Shown one piece after another: positions 35,256 to 45,434 of a stretch of 64,000 nt of DNA. How positions within the stretch are numbered: position 1 is the first letter of the stretch; each line of letters opens with the position of its first letter. The notes below the pieces were generated by a model. That model was not told the DNA's origin, searched no databases, and saw only the letters and a program-made list of their open reading frames with translations. This DNA comes from Telopea speciosissima. Lineage: Eukaryota > Streptophyta > Magnoliopsida > Proteales > Proteaceae. The DNA lies in assembly GCF_018873765.1 (NCBI RefSeq), contig NC_057926.1, forward strand, positions 52,495,878 to 52,559,877. Direction: 5' to 3'. The translations under genes and the position numbers were made by a program.

Positions 35256-35634
35256 TCGGATGGGTTTCAAGTGTCCGACTCCTACGGGACCGGAACAACA
35301 ATTGGAGCGATAGTCGGACCGGGCCCGCGCGTTTTAACCAGCCCTATTATTTCCAAACTGATCGCTGAAACCCTTCCCAATAACATTTCCTCTCGCCCGT
35401 TTGCGGCAGAGGTCCTGCCAAGTTGCCTACAGTTAGTTTAAGTTCTATTAATGGATTATACGCCATGTTTATGAGGGAAAGGTTATTAGGTTACCTTACC
35501 AATTTGCAGTTCTTCTCCGTTTGAAAGTGATAGGCAGTTCCTCGATTCCCATATCGTCTGTGTTGGTGATATTTTAGTTCTTCAAATCTCAATCTGTGCA
35601 ACTCCCCCCATCTGTTTCCTTCTCTGACTTTCCT
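35256..35634 (+). promoter_or_regulatory. Upstream region of the PPR gene
   Basis: Between the hAT-like repeat and the PPR start codon. No clear TATA box. The open frame of the PPR gene extends up to a GTG at 35596, which is not a plant nuclear start, so this part is 5' UTR. Confidence 0.4.
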
Positions 35635-38250
35635 ATGGATTTGAGAAGAATCGCTACTGCCATTGAATCAAAAAGACCAGCTCTGTCATTGTCCTTGGCC
35701 CGTTCTTTGTCACACGAAACTTCTATAGCACAACAACATCAGCAGCAGCAGAAACAACAGCAACAACAACAACCCAAACAATCTTCACCATTGTCACCAT
35801 ATGATCAGAGCTTTGTAGATAAGGTAATATCAATCCTGTCAAACCCATCTTTTAACCCCTCTAAATGTAGAGAAATACTCTCTTCTTTATCTCCTCATCA
35901 TTTCGATCGCCTAATTTTTGACACCCAATCATCAGTCAATCCAAAAACAACATTAAGATTCTTCTATTTCGCATCTGAATCCGTTGGATTTCAATTCTCG
36001 ATTAAATCTTATTGTTATCTCGTTCGTATCCTTATTGGGTCGAATCTTGTACCACCTGCTCGATTGCTTTTGATCCGTTTGATAGATGGTAAGGTGTCTG
36101 CTTTGTTTGAGAACCCAAAGGACAAGCATCTAGAGATTGCCCAGGCGGTTGTGGAGTTGAATTCTAGATCGGAATCCATGGTGGCGGCTTCGACATTTGA
36201 TTTGTTGGTTCATGTCTATTGTACTCAGTTTAAAACTGCGGGCTTGGGTAGTGCTATTGATGTCTTTCGGTTCTTGACAACTCGGGGCATTTTTCCATCT
36301 TTGAGGACGTGTAATTTCCTGTTGGATTCGCTTGTGAAGGCAAATGAGCTAGGGTGGACGTATGAGGTTTTTGGGATAATGTGTCAAGGTGCTTCTCCTA
36401 ATGTTTATTCGTATAGTATTGCAATTAATGCATTATGCAAAGATGGGAAAGTCAAAGAAGCTACCCAGGTGTTCTCAAAAATGGAGGAGTTGGGAGTTTC
36501 TCCCAATGTAGTTACTTACAATGGCGTTATTCATGGATTATGTAAGATAGGGGATATAGCTGAAGCCTTTAGGTTCAAGGAGAAAATGGTTAAATCCGGT
36601 TTGAGTCCTAGTCTTATTACTTATAGCATTCTTATAAATGGCCTGATGAAGTTGGAGAAGTTGGATGATGCTAACTGTGTTTTGAAAGAAATGTCTGCCA
36701 AAGGAATTATCCCGAATGATGTTGTTTATAACGCATTGATTGATGGGCACTGTAAAATGGGAAATATTGGGGAAGCTAATAAGTTAAGGGATGAGATGGT
36801 GTCCAAGGGACTCAGTCCAAATTCAGTTACTTATAATACACTTCTTAAGGGTTTGAACAAGGTGGGTCAGATGGAACAAGCTGAGCACATTTTGGAGGAG
36901 ATGTTATCCAGTGGTTTTTCTATTAATCCTCATGCCTTTAATTCCATTATTCACTGGCTATGTGCAAAATCTAGCTTGAATTCTGCAGTTCGGCTCTTTA
37001 GGGAGATGATGTTAAGGAATTTGAGGCCTAATGATTCGGTTCTGACGATGATGGTCAATGGACTCTGTAAAACAGGAAATCATTCTGATGCAGTTGAAAT
37101 TTGGTTTAAACTATTGGAGAAAGGTTTTGCACCCAATACAGTAACATCAAATGCATTAATCCATGGACTTTGTCAATCAGGTCACATGCAGGAGGCAGTT
37201 TGCCTTCTCAAGGAGATGCTTGAGAGAGGGCTGGGATTAGATAGGATCACATACAACACACTCATTTTAGGATGTTGCCAGAAGGGGAAGGTTGGAGAAG
37301 GGTTTAAGCTGAGGGAAGACATGGTTAAGCGAGGACATAAGCCAGATATGTTCACTTACAATGCACTGATACAAGGGCTATGTGACATGGGTAAAATGGA
37401 GGAAGCTTCTGAGCTTTGGAACGAATACAAAAGGAATGGTTTGGTGCCTGATCTTTCAATGTATTGTACTATGATTGATGGGCATTGCAAAGCTAAGAAA
37501 TTGAAAGAAGGTCAAAATCTCTTTAATGAATTGGTCTCGCAAAATTTGAGGTTGAATTCTGTTGTATATAATATTCTCATTGGAGGATACTGTAGAAACG
37601 GAAATATATTGGAGGCCTTCAGGCTTCGTGATGAAATGAAGAGTAAGGGCATCTCACCAACTGTTGTTACATACTCTTCATTACTACATGGGATGTGCAG
37701 TGCTGGTCGTGTTGAGGAGGCAAAGAACCTTCTTGATGAAATGAGACAAGAGGGCTTGGGACCGGAAGTTTTCTGTTATACTACACTACTTAGTGGGTAT
37801 TGTAAGCTAGGTCAAATGGATGAAGCATGTAATGTTTTGCAGGAAATGGTTTCACATGGTGTAAATCCAAATAAGTTCACTTACACTGCCATGATTGATG
37901 GCTATTGCAAAATAGGTGACACTAGACAAGCAGCAAAGCTTCTAGGAGCAATGGTGGATGATGGTGTTGTCCCAGATGCTGTCACATATAATAGCTTGAC
38001 ATGGGGATTTTGCAAAGAAGGGAAAATGGAAGATGCTTTTAAGATATGCGATCAGATGTCTCAAAGAGGTGTAGTGTTGGATGAAGTCTGCTATACAACA
38101 CTGGTTAATGGGTTGTGTAGTTCAGGACTTGTAAAAGAAGCTACTTTAATATCAGAGGGCATTTTCAAGCGAGGTTTGTTTCCAAAGCATGTGAACCCTG
38201 TTCAGTTCATTACTGAGCCTTCAAAGCTTGAGCAGCAGTCCTCAGAGTAA
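35635..38250 (+). CDS. P-class pentatricopeptide repeat protein
   Basis: A single-exon gene of 871 residues starting at ATG 35635 (MDLRRIATAIESKR). Upstream in-frame codons lead only to GTG. The basic, Ser/Leu/Arg-rich N-terminus fits a mitochondrial or plastid transit peptide. A glutamine-rich stretch lies at residues 33-49. About 19 tandem 35-residue PPR motifs run from about residue 185 to 850, each of the pattern VxTYNxLIxGLCKxGxxxEA, with no E or DYW editing domain. P-class PPR proteins bind organelle RNA base by base and stabilise, splice or help translate it. The target is set by residues 5 and 35 of each repeat and cannot be named here. It resembles Arabidopsis At4g19440 as I remember it. 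No lesions; stop TAA. Confidence 0.93.
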   Translation: MDLRRIATAIESKRPALSLSLARSLSHETSIAQQHQQQQKQQQQQQPKQSSPLSPYDQSFVDKVISILSNPSFNPSKCREILSSLSPHHFDRLIFDTQSSVNPKTTLRFFYFASESVGFQFSIKSYCYLVRILIGSNLVPPARLLLIRLIDGKVSALFENPKDKHLEIAQAVVELNSRSESMVAASTFDLLVHVYCTQFKTAGLGSAIDVFRFLTTRGIFPSLRTCNFLLDSLVKANELGWTYEVFGIMCQGASPNVYSYSIAINALCKDGKVKEATQVFSKMEELGVSPNVVTYNGVIHGLCKIGDIAEAFRFKEKMVKSGLSPSLITYSILINGLMKLEKLDDANCVLKEMSAKGIIPNDVVYNALIDGHCKMGNIGEANKLRDEMVSKGLSPNSVTYNTLLKGLNKVGQMEQAEHILEEMLSSGFSINPHAFNSIIHWLCAKSSLNSAVRLFREMMLRNLRPNDSVLTMMVNGLCKTGNHSDAVEIWFKLLEKGFAPNTVTSNALIHGLCQSGHMQEAVCLLKEMLERGLGLDRITYNTLILGCCQKGKVGEGFKLREDMVKRGHKPDMFTYNALIQGLCDMGKMEEASELWNEYKRNGLVPDLSMYCTMIDGHCKAKKLKEGQNLFNELVSQNLRLNSVVYNILIGGYCRNGNILEAFRLRDEMKSKGISPTVVTYSSLLHGMCSAGRVEEAKNLLDEMRQEGLGPEVFCYTTLLSGYCKLGQMDEACNVLQEMVSHGVNPNKFTYTAMIDGYCKIGDTRQAAKLLGAMVDDGVVPDAVTYNSLTWGFCKEGKMEDAFKICDQMSQRGVVLDEVCYTTLVNGLCSSGLVKEATLISEGIFKRGLFPKHVNPVQFITEPSKLEQQSSE

Positions 38251-39301
38251 ATCATTTGCTTCTAAGCGAAATAGAAATTTGTTGGATTTGATTACATACT
38301 GCCATATCTATTGGACCCTGAAATGAACAACCAAATGGCGGTCTCTTGTTATTTTCATCATAAGTGGGCCTTGAGGTGGCTATGGAGATCAACATCAATG
38401 AATATGAATCTGTTGAAAACCCGTGTCATTTCGCTTCTCAAGTGGATCCTCAAGTGCCACTGGGTTGACATTCTTGAATGGTGGATAAGCTCCTGGCAAG
38501 AGGTAGCCTCCCAAGAGAAAGATGTTCCATTGTAAGTGTCATTTTTTGGTAGTCAACTCCATTTCAGGTTTTCAGTGAATGTTGTTTTACTGAATTAATT
38601 TTATCATATTCTTAGCCCATCGTAGTGTGGGGCTCATGTAACTTAGGTGCTTATTCTTTTTTTTGGATTGGTACTTAGGTGCTTGATTTGTTTGCACTTT
38701 GGCTCATTCTTTTGCAGGAAAGTCTTTTCTGGATAATTCATGGGTTCCGCTTTTTCACCATTATTTTTTCTGGTTGAAGAATTAACAAACACGCTGTGCT
38801 TATTGTAATTACGAGGTATTCTATTTATTGCATATTCTCTTGTTGTAATAGTTCAGCATACCCTTATGTGCATTCGTGCCTTTGCCTTTTCCTTTCTGAT
38901 GCCTGTCTTTTGTGGACGTATTAGGTTTAGTGTTTGCTGTTCCATATGTGGAATCATCTTTTTTATTTGGCTGGCCCCGTTTAGTTGGGATAAGACTATG
39001 TTGTTGTTGTATGTGGAATCATCTTTTTGTTTGCATATTATTAAATCTGCTGTCTTCTTTTATGTTTTTCTTTTTTCTCCGTGGGGTTTTCTTTATTTTC
39101 CTCGCTGTGTTTTGGTCTAGACTTGAGTTCTGTAGTCTAGACTTGTTCTGGCCATGGAACTTCCCCTCCTCACTTGTACATTGTTTCATTTGCCGTTGTA
39201 GTGCCTTTACTTCTTTTTGTAATAATTACTTGTTATGAATACTTATTTTCCTGGGTATGACTTAAAATTTCCTGATTGTATTAATTGCAACAATCCTGTA
39301 G
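38251..39301 (+). other. 3' flank of the PPR gene
   Basis: Probably PPR 3' UTR at the start. A GT donor-like site (ATTGTAAGTG, 38531-38540) suggests a spliced 3' UTR, common in PPR genes. No protein similarity in 38311-39238. Confidence 0.35.
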
Positions 39302-39471
39302 ATTGGATTCCCAAAAACTCATTCTTCACTGAGAGTGTCATTTGATGAATTTATTAAAAAGGCCCACTCTAAAGTCTCTGAAACTGCAAACAGTTTAACT
39401 GGTGTTGTTTCTGGTCCAACCTTACCTGTTTCTCAGACCCTTGGCACCAGATCTATTGAAAGTTGTCAAAT
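39302..39471 (+). pseudogene. Orphan exon-like segment
   Basis: 170 nt between an acceptor (CCTGTAG) and a donor (GTGAGT). Only one frame is open throughout and it reads IGFPKTHSSLRVSFDEFIKK, then AHSKVSETANSL and LPVSQTLGTRSIES. The other two frames have early stops, so this looks like a real coding exon. I do not recognise the family. Same-strand position 5.7 kb upstream of the SMG1-like end, with a young retrotransposon in between, makes it a candidate upstream exon of that gene, but this is inference. A spliced 3' UTR exon of the PPR gene is the alternative. Confidence 0.4.
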
Positions 39472-40404
39472 GTGAGTCGTATATTGGGCATTATTTGATG
39501 TAATTTTGGCGTGCTTTTATGCTGGTCTGGTATTTCCTACAGCATTTGATGGGGTTGTTGACTTAGATTGATTGCCAATCAATGTAAATGCGAATTATGA
39601 CCTGGGTCTGAGGCAAGTTGCCAGTGTTCATATCAAGAACTTTGTGGCTAGGAACTGAGGTAATTTTCCAATTCCACTTTATAACTTTGATCCTTGTTGG
39701 TTTCCATCATTGTAGATGAGCAACAGAAGATTTTGCCTAGTGATAACGCTATGGTGACGTGGGACATTCTTCGTGAATTGCACCAGTTCCCAATAAGCTA
39801 CATCCATTTGGCCTGCATACATTGTGTAGAGTTCCAACACAATCAATAGGATTATTCGAGGACATTCAGTAGTAGGCAGGCATGAAGATATGGTCATAAA
39901 GACCATCGACTACAAATGTCCATGTATGGTCATCGTGATATATATATTTTTAATGAGCTACACCAAAATTGATGTAGTTATTCTTTTGTACACTTACCCA
40001 TTTTTGTGATAAAAGAATTTTGACGTTTACACCTTTTCCTCTTTTGTGATATTTTATTCATCTGTTTATTTATTCATTGGAATGAGAGGAAGGATTTATT
40101 CATAACAGTGTCGGGACTATCGTCATGACTTTGTACAAAATGAATGACTCTCTTTATTGTAGATGAGGTTCAACTAAGAACCACTCTACAGTAGGATCGA
40201 TGATAGGTTGCAGCAGAACATCAAATTAGAAACAAAATCAGAATCAGTAACTTAGTAAAACCAAACCAGCCAGCAGAAAGTCACAAAACTTAGGTCGAGT
40301 GGAGGTGATGTTGAAGAGGTTCTATGCTCCAAAATTCAGCCAGTTCTGATGGCTGAAGGCTGAGATATGAAGGGGACTCCAAAATAGAAACTTAGCCCTC
40401 AAAA
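39472..40404. other. Intergenic or former intron
   Basis: No gene seen on either strand. It leads into the tandem repeat at 40405. Confidence 0.35.
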
Positions 40405-40654
40405 TAGAAAATTGTACAGTATCTCACCAACCAACAACAATCTGGGCTCCAAATAGGGATCGAATATAGGTCCTGGTAGCAGTGACAAGCCCTCAAAATC
40501 TCAGCCAATTCTGATCGGGGGTTCCGGAGTAGAAAATTGTACAGTATCTCACCAACCAACAACAATCTGGGCTCCAAACAGGGATTGAATATAGGCCCTG
40601 GTAGCAGTGACAAGCCCTCAAAATCTCAGCCAATTCTGATCGGGGGTTCTGGAG
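40405..40654. repeat. Tandem duplication, 125-bp unit
   Basis: Two copies, 40405-40529 and 40530-40654, starting TAGAAAATTGTACAGTATC and ending CGGGGGTTCYGGAG, with about four differences. The unit is part of the older repeat into which the chromovirus at 40705 inserted. Confidence 0.85.
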
Positions 40655-40704
40655 ATATGCTCTTCCCAAGTTACAGCAGCAAAATCAGATCGTAGGGAGC
40701 AGCA

Positions 40705-41209
40705 TGTCACAGCCCGCCTAATTATGGCCAAGGCTAAGACTTGCAAGGCCCATTGACATGGACCTTGGGCCAAGGAAGAACCAAGGTCTAGAACTCTCCA
40801 TATGGAAGAGGCTAGACTCATTCTAGAAGTATTGAAGAACCTCTAGAAGCTAGGAAAGATCTAGCAAGCTTCTAGAGCATTCTTGTTAATATCTAGGATT
40901 ATTCTAGACTCTATTCTAGAAGGTTCTCCACCGTTGGATGGAGGACACATGTAAATATCATAGCCATTCATTATAGGCTTGGTTGCCTATAAATAGAGGT
41001 GGCCTCATTTGGCAAGGAATCAATCAAGCAAGCTATCAAGTCTTGTACTAAAAGCTTTCAAGCAATTCAAGTGCATTCTTTCAAAGTCTCTCTAGTGTTC
41101 TCTAAGTTCTCTTCCCAAGTCCTTGCTACGAGTTGGTGAAAGGCTGACTTAGTGCTAGAGTGAGTGCTAAGTGCAGCGCGGTTGCTTAGTAAGATCTAGG
41201 GCCGTGACA
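40705..41209 (+). repeat. 5' LTR of chromovirus
   Basis: 505 bp, TGTCACAGCCC to GCCGTGACA, perfect 6-bp inverted ends (TGTCAC/GTGACA), TATA box in GCCTATAAATAGAGG near 40987. Confidence 0.92.
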
Positions 41210-41261
41210 AGTGTGGTATCGAGCTTCGGTTGCGAGGGAAGATACTTGTGGATTCGACATC

Positions 41262-41737
41262 ATGGCTAACGAATCGGAAGTGGTAGACATGATGGTGGCG
41301 AGCAGCCCGTGGGGGGAGGCCATTCCCACCAAGGAAAGGCGAAGAGGCAAGGACAAGTCTGTGGACGTTAGTGGAGCTATGGAGCCACGCCTAGCTCGGG
41401 TGGAGCTAGCACGGCCGAGGGAAGGAGCGCCTCGATGTTGTAGAGCAAAGTGGGGAGGAGCTCGAAGGCCACATGATGGAGCTCGAGGAGGAGCTAGTGA
41501 GCCAAATGGGGGAGCTCGAGGAGTCCCTACAAACCACTCTCAACACCATAGTGCACGCCCAACGGAAGAGTTTGCCGGCTATCAAGGCTCAAGTATGGGA
41601 AGCATTGGCCAAGTTGGATGCTCGCATCGATGAGGTACAAGCGGATTGGGCAATGTGTAGGAGGGGGCGGCCGGGAGCCACTACCTCGCGTGAGGTACCT
41701 AGGGTGGAGGTACCAAAGCCCAAGCCATTTGATGGGG
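41262..41737 (+). pseudogene. Chromovirus gag N-terminal part
   Basis: ATG at 41262 reads MANESEVVDMMVASSPWGEA. After about 60 codons the frame breaks, and the coiled-coil-like continuation is read in another frame (EGHMMELEEELVSQMGELEE, then AIKAQVWEALAKLDARID and VPKPKPFDG). This is the usual start of chromovirus gag before the capsid domain. It ends at the deletion junction near 41737, so capsid and zinc knuckle are missing. Confidence 0.7.
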
Positions 41738-42586
41738 TCGGCACTACACTTCTCTACAAGCTTCCATCCACAAACCGATGGAGACGGAGCGCATCAACGT
41801 TTGTTGGAGCTTTACTTGAGGCATTTCGTGAGTGCTAACCAACGAGATTGGGCTAAGTTGCTTGATGTAGCCCAATTCTCCTACAATCTCCAAAGGAGCG
41901 AGGCAACCAATCAAAGTCCATTTGAGATTGCCACAGACAGCAACCCTTAACGCCACATACGGTGATGATAGGCTACATAGGGAAGAGCCCATCGGCGTTC
42001 AAGTTTGCCAAGGAGTGGCAAGAGAAGGTGGATGTGGCTAAGTCATACTTAGACAAAGCCACTAAGAAGATGAAGAAGTGGGCGGAGACAAGCACGGGCA
42101 GCCAGCAAGGTTTGAAGTTGGGGACATGGTACTTGTGAAGCTTCTACCTCAACAATTCAAGTCCCTACGGAAGGTACACAAGGGGCTGGTTCGTCGGTAT
42201 GAGGGCCCATTTGAAATCACAAGGAAGGTAGGCAAGGTGTCTTATGAGGTGAGCTTACCTCCTAAGCTCAAGATCCATCCAGTCTTTCATGCAAGCATGC
42301 TAAAGCCTTATCATGGAGACATGGAAGACCCAAGCCGTGGAACGTCAACGAGGGCACCAATGAGTGTCACAACTTCCTACGATAAGGAGGTTGAGTACAT
42401 GATCGAGACCGAGTTGTGCGGAAGCGAGGAGTACCTCCTAGTAGGGAGTACTTAGTCAAGTGGAAAGAGCTACCGGAGAGCGAAGCAAGTTGGGAACATG
42501 CGGACTCTCTATGGCGGTTCAGGAGCAAATACGAAGGTTCCACGAGGAGGACGCGACGAGGACGTCGCCAACTTAGGTGGGGAGAA
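41738..42586 (+). pseudogene. Chromovirus integrase C-terminus and chromodomain
   Basis: Begins with FSTSFHPQTDG at about 41750, the block after the integrase catalytic core, then LELYLRHFVSANQRDWAK and LDVAQFSYNLQRSEATNQSP. A frame break near 41945 is followed by the GPY/F region (VHKGLVRRYEGPFEITRKVG, HPVFHASMLKPYHGD), then a second break near 42415 and the chromodomain (REYLVKWKELPESEASWEH). The chromodomain steers integration to modified chromatin. Several single-base frame breaks make this unable to give one protein. Confidence 0.8.
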
Positions 42587-43096
42587 TGTCACAGCCCGCC
42601 TAATTATGGCCCAAGGCTAAGACTTGCAAGGCCCATTGACATGGACCTTGGGCCAAGGAAGAACCAAGGTCTAGAACTCTCCATACTTGGAAGAGGCTAG
42701 ACTCATTCTAGAAGTATTGAAGAACCTCTAGAAGCTAGGAAAGATCTAGCAAGCTTCTAGAGCATTCTTGTAAATATCTAGGATTATTCTAGACTCTATT
42801 CTAGAAGGTTCTCCACCGTTGGATAGAGGACACATGTAAATATCATAGCCATTCATTATAGGCTTGGTTGCCTATAAATAGAGGTGGCCTCATTTGGCCA
42901 AGGAATCAATCAAGCAAGCTATCAAGTCTTGTACTAAAAGCTTTCAAGCAATTCAAGTGCATTCTTTCAAAGTCTCTCTAGTGTTCTCTAAGTTCTCTTC
43001 CCAAGTCCCTTCCTACAGTTGGTGAAAGGCTGACTTAGTGCTAGAGTGAGTGCTAAGTGCCGGCGCGGTTGCTTAGTAAGATCTAGGGCCGTGACA
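42587..43096 (+). repeat. 3' LTR of chromovirus
   Basis: 510 bp, about ten small differences from the 5' LTR (roughly half substitutions, half short indels). Confidence 0.92.
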
Positions 43097-45187
43097 AGCA
43101 GCTGCCTTAAATCGATGGTTTGCAACAACAGCAGCTTTCGGAGTTGATTGGGAATGGATTCTGATCTTCGGAGTGTGTTCTCACAGAGATTTGTTGCAGT
43201 CACAAGCAGCAGCAGCAGCAATGGAGATTGAGTAGAGGGCTATGTGGGTTTTAGTCCCACATCGCCTATTTTAGTCACTTGTAACTTTCCCCTCTAGTTA
43301 TGGGCTTACCTATCAATTAATACAAGTCATTCCATTCTCTCATTCTCTCTTTCTAACCCACGATTCTACCAACAGGTAGGAGAAGAAGATAGAAGAAGAA
43401 GGGGGGTAGGGGATGGCTTTCTCAGCTTGGGTCTCTCACCCACAGCTGTCCCAGCTGTTGTACAGGGGTTTTACTCCCATAATTGAGTGCAAGAATGCCT
43501 CAGAACTTCATTCATTAATTCTGCCTAACTATTACAAAAAAGGCTGCCTATTTAATGAAGTAGGCTAGCTTACAATATTGAAGGTAGAAAAATAGAAACT
43601 TTCTAAAAATCTAGATGCCTTATTTCAAAATAGAAACCCCTATAAAAAAAATATTAACAAACTGAAATTAGAAACTACCTTATATAAACTGAAAATAGAA
43701 ACTAAATTATGGCAGCATTAGGATAGAATCTTCCTCCACTTGATAGGCCCACAAGATCTTCTAAAAAGCAATCCCAAACAAGCAAATTTTGGCTTTGACA
43801 CTATTCACGTGATCAGTGACGTGAACAGTGTTTTAGTCTTCAACTTGGGCCTTCTAGAAAGATGACCAACAAGGCAATATGGGCTGTGACACTGTTCACG
43901 TGAAGAGTAATTCCTGACTCTTCTCTTCTTCATGCTTCAATCTACATCATTCTTATGCTGAATTTTGTGGGAGGAATGTTGATTCTCTAATATTGATTTG
44001 GTCTTTTTTTGCCCCTATGTAGCTTTCTAATTTTATCACGTCTCTTAAAGAGACATAGTGTTCATGTTTTGTCTATGCATCCATGCGTTTTCAGCCATCC
44101 ATGATTGGTTATTTTCATTTTTTTAACTATTTCTTCTTTCTTTTAGTCAATAAAATAGCAGAAAGTCAATGAAAATTATCTCTTGTACCAAGATCTAGTG
44201 TTCCACAAATTTCTTGAATAAACCACTCCAAAAAATCATGTAATTCTAGTATGAGCGGCCGCAGGTGTTACCGACTAAACAAGCTGGTGATACACTAGTC
44301 ATCGTGTTAAATGTGGTTGTTTCGAGAAGTGACAACTAAACAACCGCATTTAGTATGGAGGAATTTGAAACCTTTTATGATATTAGTAACCTAGAAACAC
44401 ATAAAAATGATCTTTTTAGCTTCTCAGCCTCCCCCCCTCCCCCCCCCCCCACCCAACCCTTTTTACTGTTATATTGCTAGCATAATTTGAAGGAATAATT
44501 GATGAATTCAATGGTTTAATGGAGTGCAAGAGGACATGCTGACCTAGTAGTTATTGAAAATCTCCTTGTGACTTGAGAATTGATGAACATAGTTTATTGC
44601 TTCTATGATGAAAATTCAATATAGCTTCCCATACAGATTGTAGTAGTCAGATAAACAGGGGTAAGAGTTGCACATGTTTCATTCCCACACTCCCCTCCGC
44701 CCCCCCCCCCCCCCCCAAAAAAAATGTTAGAGAGAGAGAGGCAACTGGGCCAGTGGTAGGCTGTTGGTTAACATGGGCTTTAAACAATGTCCCCTCACAT
44801 GAATCTCAACGGTATTACCAACTTAACAAGATGATGATTATTTATTACCAATTTTGCTTTCTAAAAATATGGAAAAATGTTAAAACACTGAGAAGTGATG
44901 TATAATTTGCATGAATGATAAAGATGGCAGAGAATTACTTACAGTAATTACCATGGTATGGCAATAGTATTACCCAACTATTGAGTAATCAGCGACAAGT
45001 ACATTAACCAATGCAAAGATAAAAAGCTCAGGTTCTTGTGTGTAGAACTGGTATGCAAGATAATCCTAAGCTCCATATCCTTACCAATTTGCAAAACTAT
45101 AGAGTACGTTTTATTTACTCAACTACAGGAAAATGTTTCTTGGTCTTGGTTTTCTTACCTGTATCTGTTACTCTTTCCTATTGATAG
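43097..45187. other. Intergenic or former intron, repeats
   Basis: 43097-43240 continues the older repeat broken by the chromovirus. 43243-43375 (TGTGGGTTTTAGTCCCAC to TCTACCAACA) has LTR-like ends and may be a small solo LTR. C-runs lie at 44430-44450 and 44700-44716. No gene seen. Confidence 0.35.
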
Positions 45188-45434
45188 GTAAGAACCCTTA
45201 TGTTATGTCAGTGCTAAGATGTGCTGGGATGAAACTAGATGAACGAAATATTGTAGAAGCAGGTAACTATGATTCCTTCAGGGTGGAGTTCTCGGACGGT
45301 TTTGATTTTCTGACGGTGAAACTTTCTGGTAATTTTGCAGGGAAATGAATATTGCAGAGCAAGTGGATTATCTTCTTAAGCAAGCTACCAGTATAGATAA
45401 CCTGTGTAACATGCATGAAGGTCAATGGATTTGA
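45188..45434 (+). pseudogene. SMG1-like kinase, FATC 3' end
   Basis: The last two exons of a PI3K-related kinase, most like SMG1, the nonsense-mediated decay kinase that phosphorylates UPF1. Exon 45188-45262 (acceptor TTGATAG, donor GTAACT) reads GKNPYVMSVLRCAGMKLDER. Exon 45341-45434 (acceptor TTTTGCAG) reads EMNIAEQVDYLLKQATSIDN, then LCNMHEGQWI and TGA. This is the FATC domain, whose normal end is close to YEGWTPWI. The tryptophan-threonine-proline part is lost here. The exon phases do not match (the junction as drawn gives GGG AAA TGA), which fits a small deletion at the end of the first exon. No kinase domain was found upstream. TOR, ATR and ATM have different endings. Confidence 0.6.

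Larger units (their letters stand above)
40705..43096 (+). mobile_element. Internally deleted Ty3/gypsy chromovirus
   Basis: A 2392-bp element with two LTRs (40705-41209 and 42587-43096), a primer binding site TGGTATCGAGC at 41214 just after the left LTR and a polypurine tract AGGTGGGGAGAA just before the right LTR. The internal region is only 1377 bp. It joins gag near 41735 directly to the last part of integrase plus a chromodomain, so protease, reverse transcriptase, RNase H and the integrase core are missing. It lies in an AGC-rich spot (AGCA on both sides), consistent with a 4-5 bp target duplication. LTR identity near 98 percent by eye implies a recent insertion, so it must have used enzymes from a full-length relative. 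Confidence 0.9.

Noticed and set aside
35596-35598. GTG as the PPR start
   Set aside because: Not a plant start codon; ATG at 35635 gives a normal transit-peptide N-terminus.
43243-43375. Cassandra-type TRIM
   Set aside because: LTR-like ends but no 5S rRNA-derived promoter words and no partner LTR.
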